The notes: generated by a model from the sequence alone, not told the origin. A stretch of DNA of 64,000 bases from Bosea sp. BIWAKO-01 (GCF_001748145.1 NZ_BCQA01000001.1:3560501-3624500), one strand, 5' to 3'. Positions 26,299 to 34,922 are shown, counted from the first letter of the stretch. Numbers and translations: made by a program.

Positions 26299-27159
26299 AT
26301 GAATGTTCCGATCCTGAGCCAGGCCGGCGATCTGCTCGCCGGCTATGACGTGCTCATCAGCGATGTTTGGGGCGTCGTGCATGACGGTGTCTGGGCCCTC
26401 GAACCCGCTTGCGATGCGTTGATCAAGTTTCGGCAGCGTGGCGGGGCGGTCGTGCTGCTCTCGAATGCGCCCGGTCCCTCGGAGCAGATTGCCGGCGTTC
26501 TCGACGACAAGCGTGTTCCTCGCGAGGCCTGGGATCGGCTGGTGACCTCCGGCGATGTGACCAAGGCGCTCATCGCAGCGAGCCCGACGCGGCAAATCTA
26601 TCATATCGGCTGGCATGCGGACCAAGCGGTGTTTGCGGGCCTCGGTGTCAATCTCGTCGACGAAGCGGATGCGGAACTCGTCGTCGCGACGGAGCTGAAC
26701 GACTATCGGCGCGAGAGGCCCGAGGATTATCGCCCGCTGCTGACGCGGCTTGCGGCGCGCAAGCTTCCCTTCATCTGCGGCAATCCCGATCTCGTCGTGC
26801 ATGTCGGCGAAGATCTGCTGCCTTGCGCTGGAGCGCTTGCGACGATTTACGAGGAACTTGGCGGCTCGGTCGCCTGGGCCGGCAAGCCACATCGCCCCGC
26901 CTATGACCTGGCGCTCGCTGCTGCCCGGGAGGCTCGCGGGGGGCGCGAGATCGAAGCCGACAAGGTTCTGGTGATCGGCGATGCGGTGCGGACTGATCTC
27001 GCTGGTGCGCGCCTGATGGGTTTCGACAGCCTCTTCGTCGCCGGCGGCATACATCGCGAAGAGACGATCCTGGATGGAGAGGTCGACCCGGCCGGCGTCA
27101 CCCGCGTCCTGGCCGGGCAGCCAGCCGTGCCTGTCGCGGCCATGGCCGCGCTCGCCTGA
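26299..27159 (+). CDS. HAD superfamily class IIA hydrolase
   Basis: The 286-residue protein has HAD motif I as D-V-W-G-V-V-H-D-G near residue 20, motif II in V-V-L-L-S-N-A-P, and motif III/IV in A-G-K-P-H-R-P with V-I-G-D-A-V-R-T-D-L-A-G-A. This is the NagD-like IIA branch known as the TIGR01459 group, widespread in alphaproteobacteria. It should be a cytoplasmic phosphatase; the substrate is unknown. I prefer the ATG at 26299 over an in-frame TTG at 26290. It shares a short gap with the sugar kinase upstream and converges on the next gene. Confidence 0.85.
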   Translation: MNVPILSQAGDLLAGYDVLISDVWGVVHDGVWALEPACDALIKFRQRGGAVVLLSNAPGPSEQIAGVLDDKRVPREAWDRLVTSGDVTKALIAASPTRQIYHIGWHADQAVFAGLGVNLVDEADAELVVATELNDYRRERPEDYRPLLTRLAARKLPFICGNPDLVVHVGEDLLPCAGALATIYEELGGSVAWAGKPHRPAYDLALAAAREARGGREIEADKVLVIGDAVRTDLAGARLMGFDSLFVAGGIHREETILDGEVDPAGVTRVLAGQPAVPVAAMAALA

Positions 27160-27166
27160 GCGCGCT

Positions 27167-29533
27167 TCAGACGGGAGGCGCCCGCTGCGCCTTCAGCCAG
27201 GCTCCGATATCGGCGTAGAGCCCCTCGAAGGGACGGAAGACGAAGCGGATCTTCGATCGCCCTGGCGGCACAGCGACCGCTCGGAACAGGACATTGGCGC
27301 GAAGCAACTGAGCTGGCTTGCCGTCGACTTCGACCTGCCACCAGTGATGCCAGACATCATTGAGCACGACATAGCCGCCGCGCGGTGCATCCGCTTCGAG
27401 AGCCACTTCGGTGGTGCCGTAATCGACGATGCGGACCGAGCCGGGCTGAGCCGGCCCGGCGGGCAGGGACGGCGGGGCCCTCTCCAGAAGGACCGTGGTT
27501 CTCGGGTCGAAACCTGCCGGCCATTGGCCGCTTGCCAGGATCGCGCCGAAATCGGCCCGCTCGGCCTTCTCTACGAGCAGAACGCGCGGCAAGGCGCGTG
27601 GGTTCTCGTAGACATAGCCGTCACGCGTCCGGGCGATCTGAACGAGGTCGCCGGGCTTCAGGGTTTTGTCGATCTGTTCGACGGGGACGCCGGTCGCGAT
27701 GAAACGCAGGCCGAGCATGTCGGCGAGCAGCGAGCGGTAACCCGGCATCAGCGGCGAGAACGTGCGTTGGTCCGGTAAGGCGACATGGTCGCCCGCGCCC
27801 GTGGCCTTGCTGTAGAGACCGAGCCTGAGGGGATTGTAGCCGAGCGTATTGTCGAGTTGATGGACGAGACTGGCGTTGGGCCAGTGGAAATCGATGCCCG
27901 CGAGCTCGATGCGGTCGCGGCGATCCGGCGCGGCGGTGCGGGCCGTCTCGCGCTTGAGCAGGGCAATCGTCTCGTTCGTGCTGTCGGCGCGCAGGACGTC
28001 ATAATTCTGCGAGGGCAGGGCGGTGGATTCGCTCGGACCGTTGTTGACGGAGAGATCCACCGTCAGCGTCGCCGCCAGCAAGGCAGCGGCCGCAAGCGTT
28101 GCCCCTCTCAGCGCGAGCCCGCGTGCCGCAACCAACGCGCCCGCGCTCAAGAGGGCGCAGAGGAGCGCCGTGACGAGCGGGATCGTCGCGACACCGATAC
28201 GTCCGACGGTCCAGGCGAGCCAGAGGGCGAGCCCAAGGGCGCCGATCAGAAGCGCGGCCTCGACGAGCACTTGCCAGAGCCGCGCGGGTGGCGCCGTGTC
28301 GGTCATGACGAGATGGGTCAGGTAGCCGCCGAGGATCGCGAGCAGCGCCCCCAGGATGAAGAGCGCATCGGCCGGCCGCCGATAGAAACTCACGCCCGGC
28401 AGCGCCTCGAAGATCAGCCGGAAACCGGGGGTGTAGCGACCGAGTGCGTAGACCAGCACCAGCAGCGCTGCGATGGTGATCGCGATGATCTCACGCCGCA
28501 GCAGCGCGCCACGCACCAGTCCGACGGTCAGGATCAGCAGCATCGGCAGGAAGCCGAGATAGAGCTCGCCCATGTTGCGGGCGAGATAGAGATCGAGCGG
28601 TCCGAACCGCTGTTCCCAGGCAGGGCTCGGCGGTCCCCAGAAGTTCTCGAGCGGCCCTGCCGCGCCATAGAGATTGGCGATCAGCCCGGTGAGCAGGGAT
28701 GCAGGGTGCAACGAACCCTTTCCGGCACCGATGAGATCGATTGCGGGACGGTTCGATTCCTGGGCCAGGAAGGCAGTGAGCAGGATCGGGACGGTCGCGA
28801 CGAGGATGGCGCCGAGCGACCCGGCGAGGAGCGGGAGGATGCTTGCGCGCAAGGCCCGCAGCGGCCTGTCGGCCATGGCAATGGCGGCGATCACCAGCCC
28901 GGCCAGGACGTAGACGCCGAGCAACGCAACCTGATCGCGGCCAAGCACCATGAGGCCGGCCACGATGCCCGCCGCCAGGCCGTAGATCAGCGAGCTGCGT
29001 TCAAGCGCACGCGACAGCAGCAATAGCGTGATGGCGAAATAGCCGAGACTGAGCACCTGCCCGATATGCTGGATGCGCCAGGCTGCGGAAGCGCCGAAGG
29101 CGAAGGCGAGAGCGGCAACGACAGCACCGGCCGGATGCCAGTTGCGATCGCGAAACAGCAGCACAAGCGCGACGGCGCCCGCCAGCAAGGTGGCGAGCAC
29201 TGCGCCGTCGCTCCAGCGAAAGCTCGGCGCCGGATTGAAGATCGCGATCAGCGCGAAGGGGGGTGAAAAGATCAGGGATTGCGGGTCGGCGACCTGCGGC
29301 GATCCGGCAAAGACATAGGGCGTCCAGAACGGGGAAAGGCCGCGGTTCAGCGCTGTCGCCAGGAATTGCAGCTGTGGATGAAAATGGGCCTTCGCGTCCC
29401 AGGGAATGGTGACGATTCCCGAGAGCCAGGGCCAGGACAGGGCCAGCCAGGCGCAGAATACGATGCAGAACACGCTGGCCAGCGGCCAGCGTGTCGAGGG
29501 AACCGGAGGGGGGGCGGTGCCGGGCTCGGACAT
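27167..29533 (-). CDS. Large polytopic membrane protein, YfhO/GT-C-like
   Basis: The 788-residue protein has about 12-13 membrane segments in residues 15-490 and a C-terminal extracytoplasmic domain (about 500-788). The first loop contains I-P-W-D-A-K-A-H-F-H-P-Q-L-Q-F and later P-F-W-T-P-Y-V-F-A-G-S-P, a layout found in YfhO-like and GT-C lipid-linked glycosyltransferases where an acidic residue in loop 1 is catalytic. The C-terminal part ends in the bacterial-membrane-protein pattern V-V-L-N-D-V-W-H-H-W-W-Q-V-E-V-D-G-K-P. A role in envelope polysaccharide or glycolipid assembly is inferred. It is separated from ribA by 31 bp on the same strand. Confidence 0.75.
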   Translation of the reverse strand: MSEPGTAPPPVPSTRWPLASVFCIVFCAWLALSWPWLSGIVTIPWDAKAHFHPQLQFLATALNRGLSPFWTPYVFAGSPQVADPQSLIFSPPFALIAIFNPAPSFRWSDGAVLATLLAGAVALVLLFRDRNWHPAGAVVAALAFAFGASAAWRIQHIGQVLSLGYFAITLLLLSRALERSSLIYGLAAGIVAGLMVLGRDQVALLGVYVLAGLVIAAIAMADRPLRALRASILPLLAGSLGAILVATVPILLTAFLAQESNRPAIDLIGAGKGSLHPASLLTGLIANLYGAAGPLENFWGPPSPAWEQRFGPLDLYLARNMGELYLGFLPMLLILTVGLVRGALLRREIIAITIAALLVLVYALGRYTPGFRLIFEALPGVSFYRRPADALFILGALLAILGGYLTHLVMTDTAPPARLWQVLVEAALLIGALGLALWLAWTVGRIGVATIPLVTALLCALLSAGALVAARGLALRGATLAAAALLAATLTVDLSVNNGPSESTALPSQNYDVLRADSTNETIALLKRETARTAAPDRRDRIELAGIDFHWPNASLVHQLDNTLGYNPLRLGLYSKATGAGDHVALPDQRTFSPLMPGYRSLLADMLGLRFIATGVPVEQIDKTLKPGDLVQIARTRDGYVYENPRALPRVLLVEKAERADFGAILASGQWPAGFDPRTTVLLERAPPSLPAGPAQPGSVRIVDYGTTEVALEADAPRGGYVVLNDVWHHWWQVEVDGKPAQLLRANVLFRAVAVPPGRSKIRFVFRPFEGLYADIGAWLKAQRAPPV

Positions 29534-29564
29534 CAGTGAGCTCTGCCCGAAGCCGCAGCCTCGA

Positions 29565-30707
29565 TCAATCCGTCGGGGCGGCGCGCGCCATCAGCGCGTC
29601 CATGTCGATGAAGTGACCGGCACGGTCCCGCTTGGAGGCGAGATAGCGGACATTGTGGACGTTCGGCCGGCCGAGCACGCGCTGGGTTGCGGCGACCTCG
29701 AGGCCCGCAGCCTTGATCGCGCCGATCTTGAGCGGGTTGTTGGTCAAGGCCGTGACGCTGGTCACGCCAAGCTGCTTCAGCATCGTGGCGGCAAAATCGA
29801 AATGCCGCTGGTCGAGGTCGAAGCCGAGCACTTCGTCTGCGTCATAGGTATCCCAGCCCTGACTCTGCAGGCGGTAGGCGCGCATCTTGTTGGAGATGCC
29901 GTTGCCGCGGCCTTCCTGGTCCAGATAGAGCAGAATGCCACCCTCGTTCTCCGCCATCCACTGCACGGTCTCGCGCAACTGGTCGCCGCAGTCGCATTTC
30001 AGCGAACCGAAGAGATCGCCCGTCAGGCAGGCCGAATGCAGGCGCACGGGCACGGCCGTGTCGAGATCCGGCTTGCCGACGATGATCGCAACCTGATCAC
30101 GCAGGCCTTCGCCGCCGCGGAAAACGACGAACTCGGTCTCCGGCGCACCTTCCAGCGGCACCGGCGCCCGGCCGACGATCGCCAGCGATGCGACCTGTTC
30201 GCCCCGGTAGGCGTTGATCGCCTGAATGGTGACCTCGACCAACGGTTCTCCGGCGATCTCGTCGGGCGCGACCGGAACAAGGATCGTCGCTGGCAAAACC
30301 AGCGAAAGCCTGGCGAGCTCGATCGCGGCTTCGTCGAGCGAACCGGCTGGCGCAACGGGCGCATCGACCTTGGCGTCGATCTTCAGGGCAAGGGTTTCGA
30401 TCCGGGCAAGGTCGAGCGTCGGCATCGCCAGGATGCCGGTTTCGCTCCGGCCCTTGGCTCCGAGCCTGCGCAAACGCGCGGCGCTGAGAATGAGGTGCGC
30501 TCGGCCACCGGCAAGTTCGTCGAGACGCTGAACCAGATCAGCGTCCGCGAGCTCCGCCGACAGAGCCAGAGCCAGACTGACGCCATCGCGCAAGAGCACC
30601 GGTCGGGCGGCGCGAAATTCTGCGATCGCACGATCGACCGTCACGAGGCTGGTTTCTTGCGAGCGGCCGAAGAGCGTACGCGACCTAGACATCGGCGACT
30701 TGAGCAT
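29565..30707 (-). CDS. ribA: GTP cyclohydrolase II RibA with degenerate N-terminal domain
   Basis: The 380-residue protein has a C-terminal GTP cyclohydrolase II domain (about 175-375) with the zinc cysteines in H-S-A-C-L-T-G-D-L-F and K-C-D-C-G-D-Q-L, the D-Q-E-G-R-G-N-G-I loop, and T-N-N-P-L-K-I. It converts GTP to the first riboflavin precursor. The N-terminal 170 residues occupy the place of a RibB (DHBP synthase) domain, but I do not see the D-R-E-N-E-G-D active-site motif, so RibB activity is unlikely. No FMN riboswitch is evident upstream. The gene lies on the same strand as the PTPS-like operon at 31565-34922, with cytochrome b561 between them. Confidence 0.88.
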   Translation of the reverse strand: MLKSPMSRSRTLFGRSQETSLVTVDRAIAEFRAARPVLLRDGVSLALALSAELADADLVQRLDELAGGRAHLILSAARLRRLGAKGRSETGILAMPTLDLARIETLALKIDAKVDAPVAPAGSLDEAAIELARLSLVLPATILVPVAPDEIAGEPLVEVTIQAINAYRGEQVASLAIVGRAPVPLEGAPETEFVVFRGGEGLRDQVAIIVGKPDLDTAVPVRLHSACLTGDLFGSLKCDCGDQLRETVQWMAENEGGILLYLDQEGRGNGISNKMRAYRLQSQGWDTYDADEVLGFDLDQRHFDFAATMLKQLGVTSVTALTNNPLKIGAIKAAGLEVAATQRVLGRPNVHNVRYLASKRDRAGHFIDMDALMARAAPTD

Positions 30708-30972
30708 CGAACTGTCCGTCAGATTGCACCGGCGAGCGGCGGAGGAATGTTTATTCTACGATCAGGAAATCGCTAGGGATGCGCGACTGACCCCGGTTTC
30801 GAAACGTTCCCGGGGGCAGACGGTTCCCGTTGCCAAAACCCTCACGTCGGCTGAACTTAGCAGCCATCCAATCTGTTGCCGCCAGCTGTATAGGAAGGCG
30901 AGATTGAACGCGAGATGAATGGGCGAAGGTAGCGGCATACCCAACCACAGCAGGAAGCCTCGGGAGAGCAGG

Positions 30973-31554
30973 GTGATCAGTCACGACGCCAAGGCGGGCA
31001 AATCGGGCATGGCAGAGATCTACAGCCCGGTCGCACGGGGGTTCCACTGGCTGATCGTCGCGCTCGTCCTCGTGATGATCCCGCTTGGCCTGGCGATGAC
31101 CTATCGCGGCAAGACGCTCGATATCTGGGATGGACTGACCAACTCCCTCTACAGTGCGCATAAGCTGATCGGCTTCACGCTGCTCTGGCTGATGGCCGGG
31201 CGACTGGCTTATCGCCTTTTGCATGGTGCTCCGTCCGACGAGCCGACCCTGCTGTGGTGGCACAAGGCCGGTTCGCATCTGGTGCATTGGCTGCTCTACT
31301 GCCTGCTGCTCATCGTGCCGATCCTGGGCTGGATCGGTGTGTCGCTCTTTCCAGCGCTGACGGTCTTCGATCTGTTCGATCTACCGGCACTCGCTGCGCC
31401 GAATGAGGATATGGCGAAGAGGGTGCTCAATATCCACGGGTGGCTGGCGCTCGGCATGGCCTTGCTGATCGCAGCGCATATCGCAGCCGTGATCTATCAC
31501 CGTTTCATCCGCAAAGACGGCGTGTTGCGGCGGATGTGGCCGGGGGCGCGCTAG
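30973..31554 (+). CDS. Cytochrome b561 family protein
   Basis: The GTG at 30973 has GGGAG 6 nt upstream; an ATG at 31009 is also possible. The 193-residue protein has four membrane segments with heme-ligand histidines: H in A-R-G-F-H-W-L, H in Y-S-A-H-K-L-I-G, and H residues in N-I-H-G-W-L-A and A-A-H-I-A-A-V-I-Y-H. This is the bacterial CybB-like b561 family, which moves electrons across the inner membrane, probably from quinol. The 265-bp gap to the divergent ribA holds no gene that I can recognise. Confidence 0.88.
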   Translation: MISHDAKAGKSGMAEIYSPVARGFHWLIVALVLVMIPLGLAMTYRGKTLDIWDGLTNSLYSAHKLIGFTLLWLMAGRLAYRLLHGAPSDEPTLLWWHKAGSHLVHWLLYCLLLIVPILGWIGVSLFPALTVFDLFDLPALAAPNEDMAKRVLNIHGWLALGMALLIAAHIAAVIYHRFIRKDGVLRRMWPGAR

Positions 31555-31564
31555 TCGACCGGCT

Positions 31565-32404
31565 TCAGACGGGCCGGGCCCAGAGGTCCTGATGGCCGAC
31601 GAGCCCGGAGATGGTCGCGCGCTTGGCCTCCAGCCAGTCTGCGACCGTGGCGGGGTCGACATGGCCGGTTTCGGTGACCGCTTCGGCGATGCCCTTGGTC
31701 AGGGCCTCCGCCAATTCGCGCTGGCTCTCGTCGATCAACCACGGACTTTCGCCGGTGGAAACCGCGAAGCCGGATTTGCGGAAAGCCTCGGCCATCGCCT
31801 CCGTAGCATCCGGTCCAGCGGCTGGACCAAAGCCCTTGTCGCTGTGCTGATGATGGTGAAAGGCCGCCAGGACCCTGGCGTCGGCGTCATGTTTCGGCTG
31901 CCACTGCTCGCGGCCGTCATAGGTCAGCACCGTGTAGAGCGGGACGTTCTGGCTCACGAGTGCGGCGACGAAACGTTCGAGCCATCGCTTCGAGGTGAGG
32001 TCGAACAGGGCAGCGGCGGTCACCAGATCCGGCTGCCAGCCCAGGACCCATTCGAGATCCTTGTTCAGGTCCGCCTTGCGGGTATCGACGGTGATTGTCT
32101 TGCCACCCTTGCTCAGGACGAGCTCCTCGCCCTGCTCGCGGACGTCATCGGCCCAGGCCGCGAGGCGCTCGCGAGCGACGCCAAGCAGGCGCTCATCGAA
32201 ATCGACGAGCGTCCAGTGCTGCCGGGCGGGGAGCGCGGAATAGGTGCCGCGTAGGTTGGAGCCTGCGCCGCAGCCGAGATCGACGATGGTGAGCGATGGG
32301 CGGCTGGAGAAATGGGCGCCAACGGCTGCAAGCAATTGCGGGTTGCGTGCCGCGTGATCGGCCGGCTCGCGCAGGGCCAGCCAGTCCGGAGAAAAGCCGC
32401 TCAT
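31565..32404 (-). CDS. Class I SAM-dependent methyltransferase
   Basis: The 279-residue protein has the SAM-binding motif I near residue 40 (I-V-D-L-G-C-G-A-G-S-N-L-R-G) and an acidic motif II T-L-V-D-F-D-E-R-L-L. The rest of the fold matches Methyltransf_11/25-type enzymes, with an unusual insert K-G-G-K-T-I-T-V-D-T-R-K-A-D-L-N-K-D. Its substrate is unknown. Its ATG overlaps the stop of the GT4 gene (ATGA, 32401-32404), so it is the last gene of a coupled four-gene operon. Confidence 0.85.
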   Translation of the reverse strand: MSGFSPDWLALREPADHAARNPQLLAAVGAHFSSRPSLTIVDLGCGAGSNLRGTYSALPARQHWTLVDFDERLLGVARERLAAWADDVREQGEELVLSKGGKTITVDTRKADLNKDLEWVLGWQPDLVTAAALFDLTSKRWLERFVAALVSQNVPLYTVLTYDGREQWQPKHDADARVLAAFHHHQHSDKGFGPAAGPDATEAMAEAFRKSGFAVSTGESPWLIDESQRELAEALTKGIAEAVTETGHVDPATVADWLEAKRATISGLVGHQDLWARPV

Positions 32405-33453
32405 GCAAACACCTTTCGGCAGGTCTCGGCGACGATCGTCGCGGTGTCTTGCCAGCGAGGCAACGTCTCGGCCGCGGCCCAGGAGGCATCGGCGAGGCGC
32501 TTTCTGCCAGTCGATTCGGCCAGAAGCTCGCTCAACGCCCGGGTCAATGCGCCGGCATCGCCGGGAGCAACCTTGATGGCGGCGGCATCCGGCACAGTTT
32601 CAGCTGCTGCTCCGCCGGTCGTGCACAGGATCGGCAGCCCTCGCGCCATCGCTTCGGTCAGCACCATGCCATATCCCTCGAAGAGGGAGGGCATGACAAA
32701 GATGTCGGCCTTGTCATAGGCCTGCGCCAACTCGGCCTCGCCGACGGCTCCCGCCAGCGTGATCCGGTCCTGAAGCCCGGAAGACGCGATCTGCGCCTTG
32801 AGCGCGAGCGTTGTCGCGGGCGCCCGGTCGGCTGAGCCGATAATCGTGAGCCGCCAGGCTACGTCCTGCAGCGGGCGCAAGGACTCAACCAGGATGTCGT
32901 AGCCTTTGCGCGGGACGAGGGACCCTACAGCGAGCAGTTGCAGCGGCTCGTCCGGGCGCCCGCCGGCAGCACGCGGTGCCCGATCGACGCCGGGTTCGGC
33001 CACTGCGATGCGTCCGGCGGAGACACCGAAACCGGAGACCAGAAGGCGCTTGGTCGCCGGACTCGTGACGATGATGGCGCTCGCATGACGCAGCGCGGCG
33101 GTTTCGCGCGCAATCAGCCGGCGGGCGTGCTCCGTTTCAAGTCCGGTCTCGAAGCCGAGAGGGTGGTGCACCAGCGCGACCACGCGACCGGCCAGATCGG
33201 CTGCGATGCTCTCCGGAAAGGCTCCATAGGCCAATCCGTCGATCAGCAGGACGTGATCGGAAGGCTGTGACAGGAGCAGCCGCCCGGTCTCGTCGAGATC
33301 CTTCGGCGTCGGGTTTGGGAAGGAGCCGGGCAGGGGGAGATGGCGCGCTGCGACGCCGTTCCCGCGCCATTCCTGCAGCAGGCGACGATCATAGCCATAG
33401 CCGCCCGTAGGCAGGTCGATCTCGCCGGGGATCGCGAAGACGATCTCGCTCAC
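32401..33453 (-). CDS. GT4-family glycosyltransferase
   Basis: The 350-residue protein starts with GTG at 33453, overlapping the stop of the PTPS-like gene. The C-terminal half carries the GT-B retaining signature F-E-G-Y-G-M-V-L-T-E-A-M-A-R-G-L-P-I-L (about 255-273) with the E-x7-E pattern that binds the nucleotide sugar, and the middle has S-L-V-P-R-K-G-Y-D-I-L. The acceptor is unknown; its operon position between a pterin-synthase-fold protein and a methyltransferase suggests a small or envelope-linked acceptor. Confidence 0.87.
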   Translation of the reverse strand: MSEIVFAIPGEIDLPTGGYGYDRRLLQEWRGNGVAARHLPLPGSFPNPTPKDLDETGRLLLSQPSDHVLLIDGLAYGAFPESIAADLAGRVVALVHHPLGFETGLETEHARRLIARETAALRHASAIIVTSPATKRLLVSGFGVSAGRIAVAEPGVDRAPRAAGGRPDEPLQLLAVGSLVPRKGYDILVESLRPLQDVAWRLTIIGSADRAPATTLALKAQIASSGLQDRITLAGAVGEAELAQAYDKADIFVMPSLFEGYGMVLTEAMARGLPILCTTGGAAAETVPDAAAIKVAPGDAGALTRALSELLAESTGRKRLADASWAAAETLPRWQDTATIVAETCRKVFA

Positions 33454-33851
33454 GCGAGGGCGCCCTCATAGCTGGCGCGGGCGAGGTCGGTCTCATGCAA
33501 GGTGACGCGGATGCGGGACAGCCCGGCGCCATCCTCGCCGAGGGCCCCGGACTTCGCGGCTCCGGCGATCGCGTCGAAGATGTATTTGCAGAGGAATTCG
33601 GTGGTGGTGAGCACGCCAGAAAACTGCGGCAGCGCATCGAGGTTCTGATAGTTCAACGGCTTCAGCGTCTTGTTCAGCACGTCGAGCGCGGCGCCGATAT
33701 CGACCACGACATTCTGGCGCGTGAGCCGCTCGCGGAAGAAGGCGACATCGACCACGAAAGTTGCGCCGTGCATGTTCTGCGCCGGGCCGAAGAACGGATC
33801 GGGCAGCGAGTGGCCGATCATGATGCGGTCGCGGACTTCGACGGAAAACAT
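33450..33851 (-). CDS. PTPS/QueD-fold protein with missing catalytic residues
   Basis: The ATG at 33851 follows GGGAG by 8 nt. The 133-residue protein aligns along its length with 6-pyruvoyl-tetrahydropterin synthase/QueD. The pterin-anchoring Glu is kept (E120 in L-H-E-T-D-L-A-R-A-S-Y), as are zinc-ligand equivalents H14 and H28. The third zinc His (the second of H-G-H) is A30, the catalytic Cys position is A24, and the D-H-H of the catalytic His site is N-Y-Q (67-69). The fold is therefore kept while the known chemistry should be lost or changed. Databases would probably call it 6-carboxytetrahydropterin synthase; I would not. It overlaps the GT4 gene and follows the MDR gene by 63 bp. Confidence 0.82.
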   Translation of the reverse strand: MFSVEVRDRIMIGHSLPDPFFGPAQNMHGATFVVDVAFFRERLTRQNVVVDIGAALDVLNKTLKPLNYQNLDALPQFSGVLTTTEFLCKYIFDAIAGAAKSGALGEDGAGLSRIRVTLHETDLARASYEGALA

Positions 33852-33914
33852 GTGAAACTCCCTTGAGCCGGCGCGTCGGCAGGCTCCTGTCTTGGCCAAC
33901 CCGCCTGTGTCAGG

Positions 33915-34922
33915 TCAATAGTGCAGCACTGCGGCAAGCCCGCGCCAATCGGCCGACAGCACGCCGGGAAGCTGCGCCGGAGCATCGGCGAAGAGGATTT
34001 CCTGCGTGATCAGCCCGTCCAGACGTTCGTCGGCGAGGAGGGCCATCGCGGCCTGAGCGCGCCTGGCGTAGTCCCATCGGGAACGGCGCGAAGGGGAGAC
34101 CTGCCCAACCTGCGAGGAGACGATCTGCAATCGCTTGGAATGGAAGGCGCCGCCGAGCGGGGCGGACACGGCGCCCTCGCCATACCAGCTCAGCTCGACG
34201 ATGCGGGCCTCGAAACCGGCCGCTGATATCGCCGTGGCAAGCCCTGGCGCCGAGGCGCTGGCATGGAAGACGAGATCGGCATTCTCAGGGGCGGCGCCGG
34301 GCTGCGCGAAACCGAAGCCGAGTTGCTCCGCCAGCGTCGCGCGGCCGGGGTCGATATCGACCAGCGTCACGTCGGCACCGGGTATCCGTGCGGCAATCCA
34401 GGCAACCAGCAGGCCGAGCACGCCGCCTCCGACGACGACAATGCGGTCGCCGGGACCGGATGCAGCATCCCAATGAGCATTCAGCGCGGTTTCCATATTG
34501 GCGGCGAGCACCGCGCGGCGAGCAGGAACGGCATCGGGCACGACCGTCAGGCGTTCGCGCGGCGCCACGAAGTGGCTCTGATGCGGATGGAGGCAGAACA
34601 CCGTCTTGCCAATGATATCGGCCGGCCCGTCTTCAACCAGCCCGACGGCGCAATAGCCGTATCTGACCGGGAACGGGAACGCGCCTTCCTGGAACGGCGC
34701 GCGCATGCGCTCGTGCTCGGACGGCGGCACGCGCCCCTCGAAGACCAGGCGCTCGGTGCCACGGCTGATGCCGCTCCAGAGTGTACGAACAAGGCAATCG
34801 CCCGGTCCCACCGGGGGCACCGCAACGGTGTTCAGGGCGCATTCACGCGGCGCCACATACCAGAGGCCCATCGCCGTCGAACTTGCGCCGGCTGCAAATG
34901 CCGGCTTTAGCTCCTGCGCCAT
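33915..34922 (-). CDS. MDR-family dehydrogenase lacking zinc ligands
   Basis: From the ATG at 34922 the product has 335 residues; the frame stays open far upstream, but only across the mdoH gene in antisense. The N-terminal GroES-like part has S-G-I-S-R-G-T-E (50-57) where zinc ADHs have the Cys-x-Ser/Thr-Asp ligand site, and Y-G-Y-C-A-V-G (88-94) where they have G-H-E. The structural four-Cys zinc loop is absent. A Rossmann motif V-V-V-G-G-G-V-L-G-L-L follows. This resembles zinc-free MDR enzymes such as the BchC-like group. It is the first gene of the four-gene operon, starting 45 bp from the divergent mdoH. Confidence 0.83.
   Translation of the reverse strand: MAQELKPAFAAGASSTAMGLWYVAPRECALNTVAVPPVGPGDCLVRTLWSGISRGTERLVFEGRVPPSEHERMRAPFQEGAFPFPVRYGYCAVGLVEDGPADIIGKTVFCLHPHQSHFVAPRERLTVVPDAVPARRAVLAANMETALNAHWDAASGPGDRIVVVGGGVLGLLVAWIAARIPGADVTLVDIDPGRATLAEQLGFGFAQPGAAPENADLVFHASASAPGLATAISAAGFEARIVELSWYGEGAVSAPLGGAFHSKRLQIVSSQVGQVSPSRRSRWDYARRAQAAMALLADERLDGLITQEILFADAPAQLPGVLSADWRGLAAVLHY

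Noticed and set aside
27785..30776. Long plus-strand open frames opposite the polytopic protein and ribA genes.
   Set aside because: The minus-strand frames carry membrane segments and the GTP cyclohydrolase II motifs, whereas the plus-strand products are Arg/Gln/Asp-rich without domains.
30708..30972. FMN riboswitch before ribA.
   Set aside because: I could not find the conserved AGGGGC...GGATGGG...CCCGC pattern on the minus strand in this 265-bp gap.
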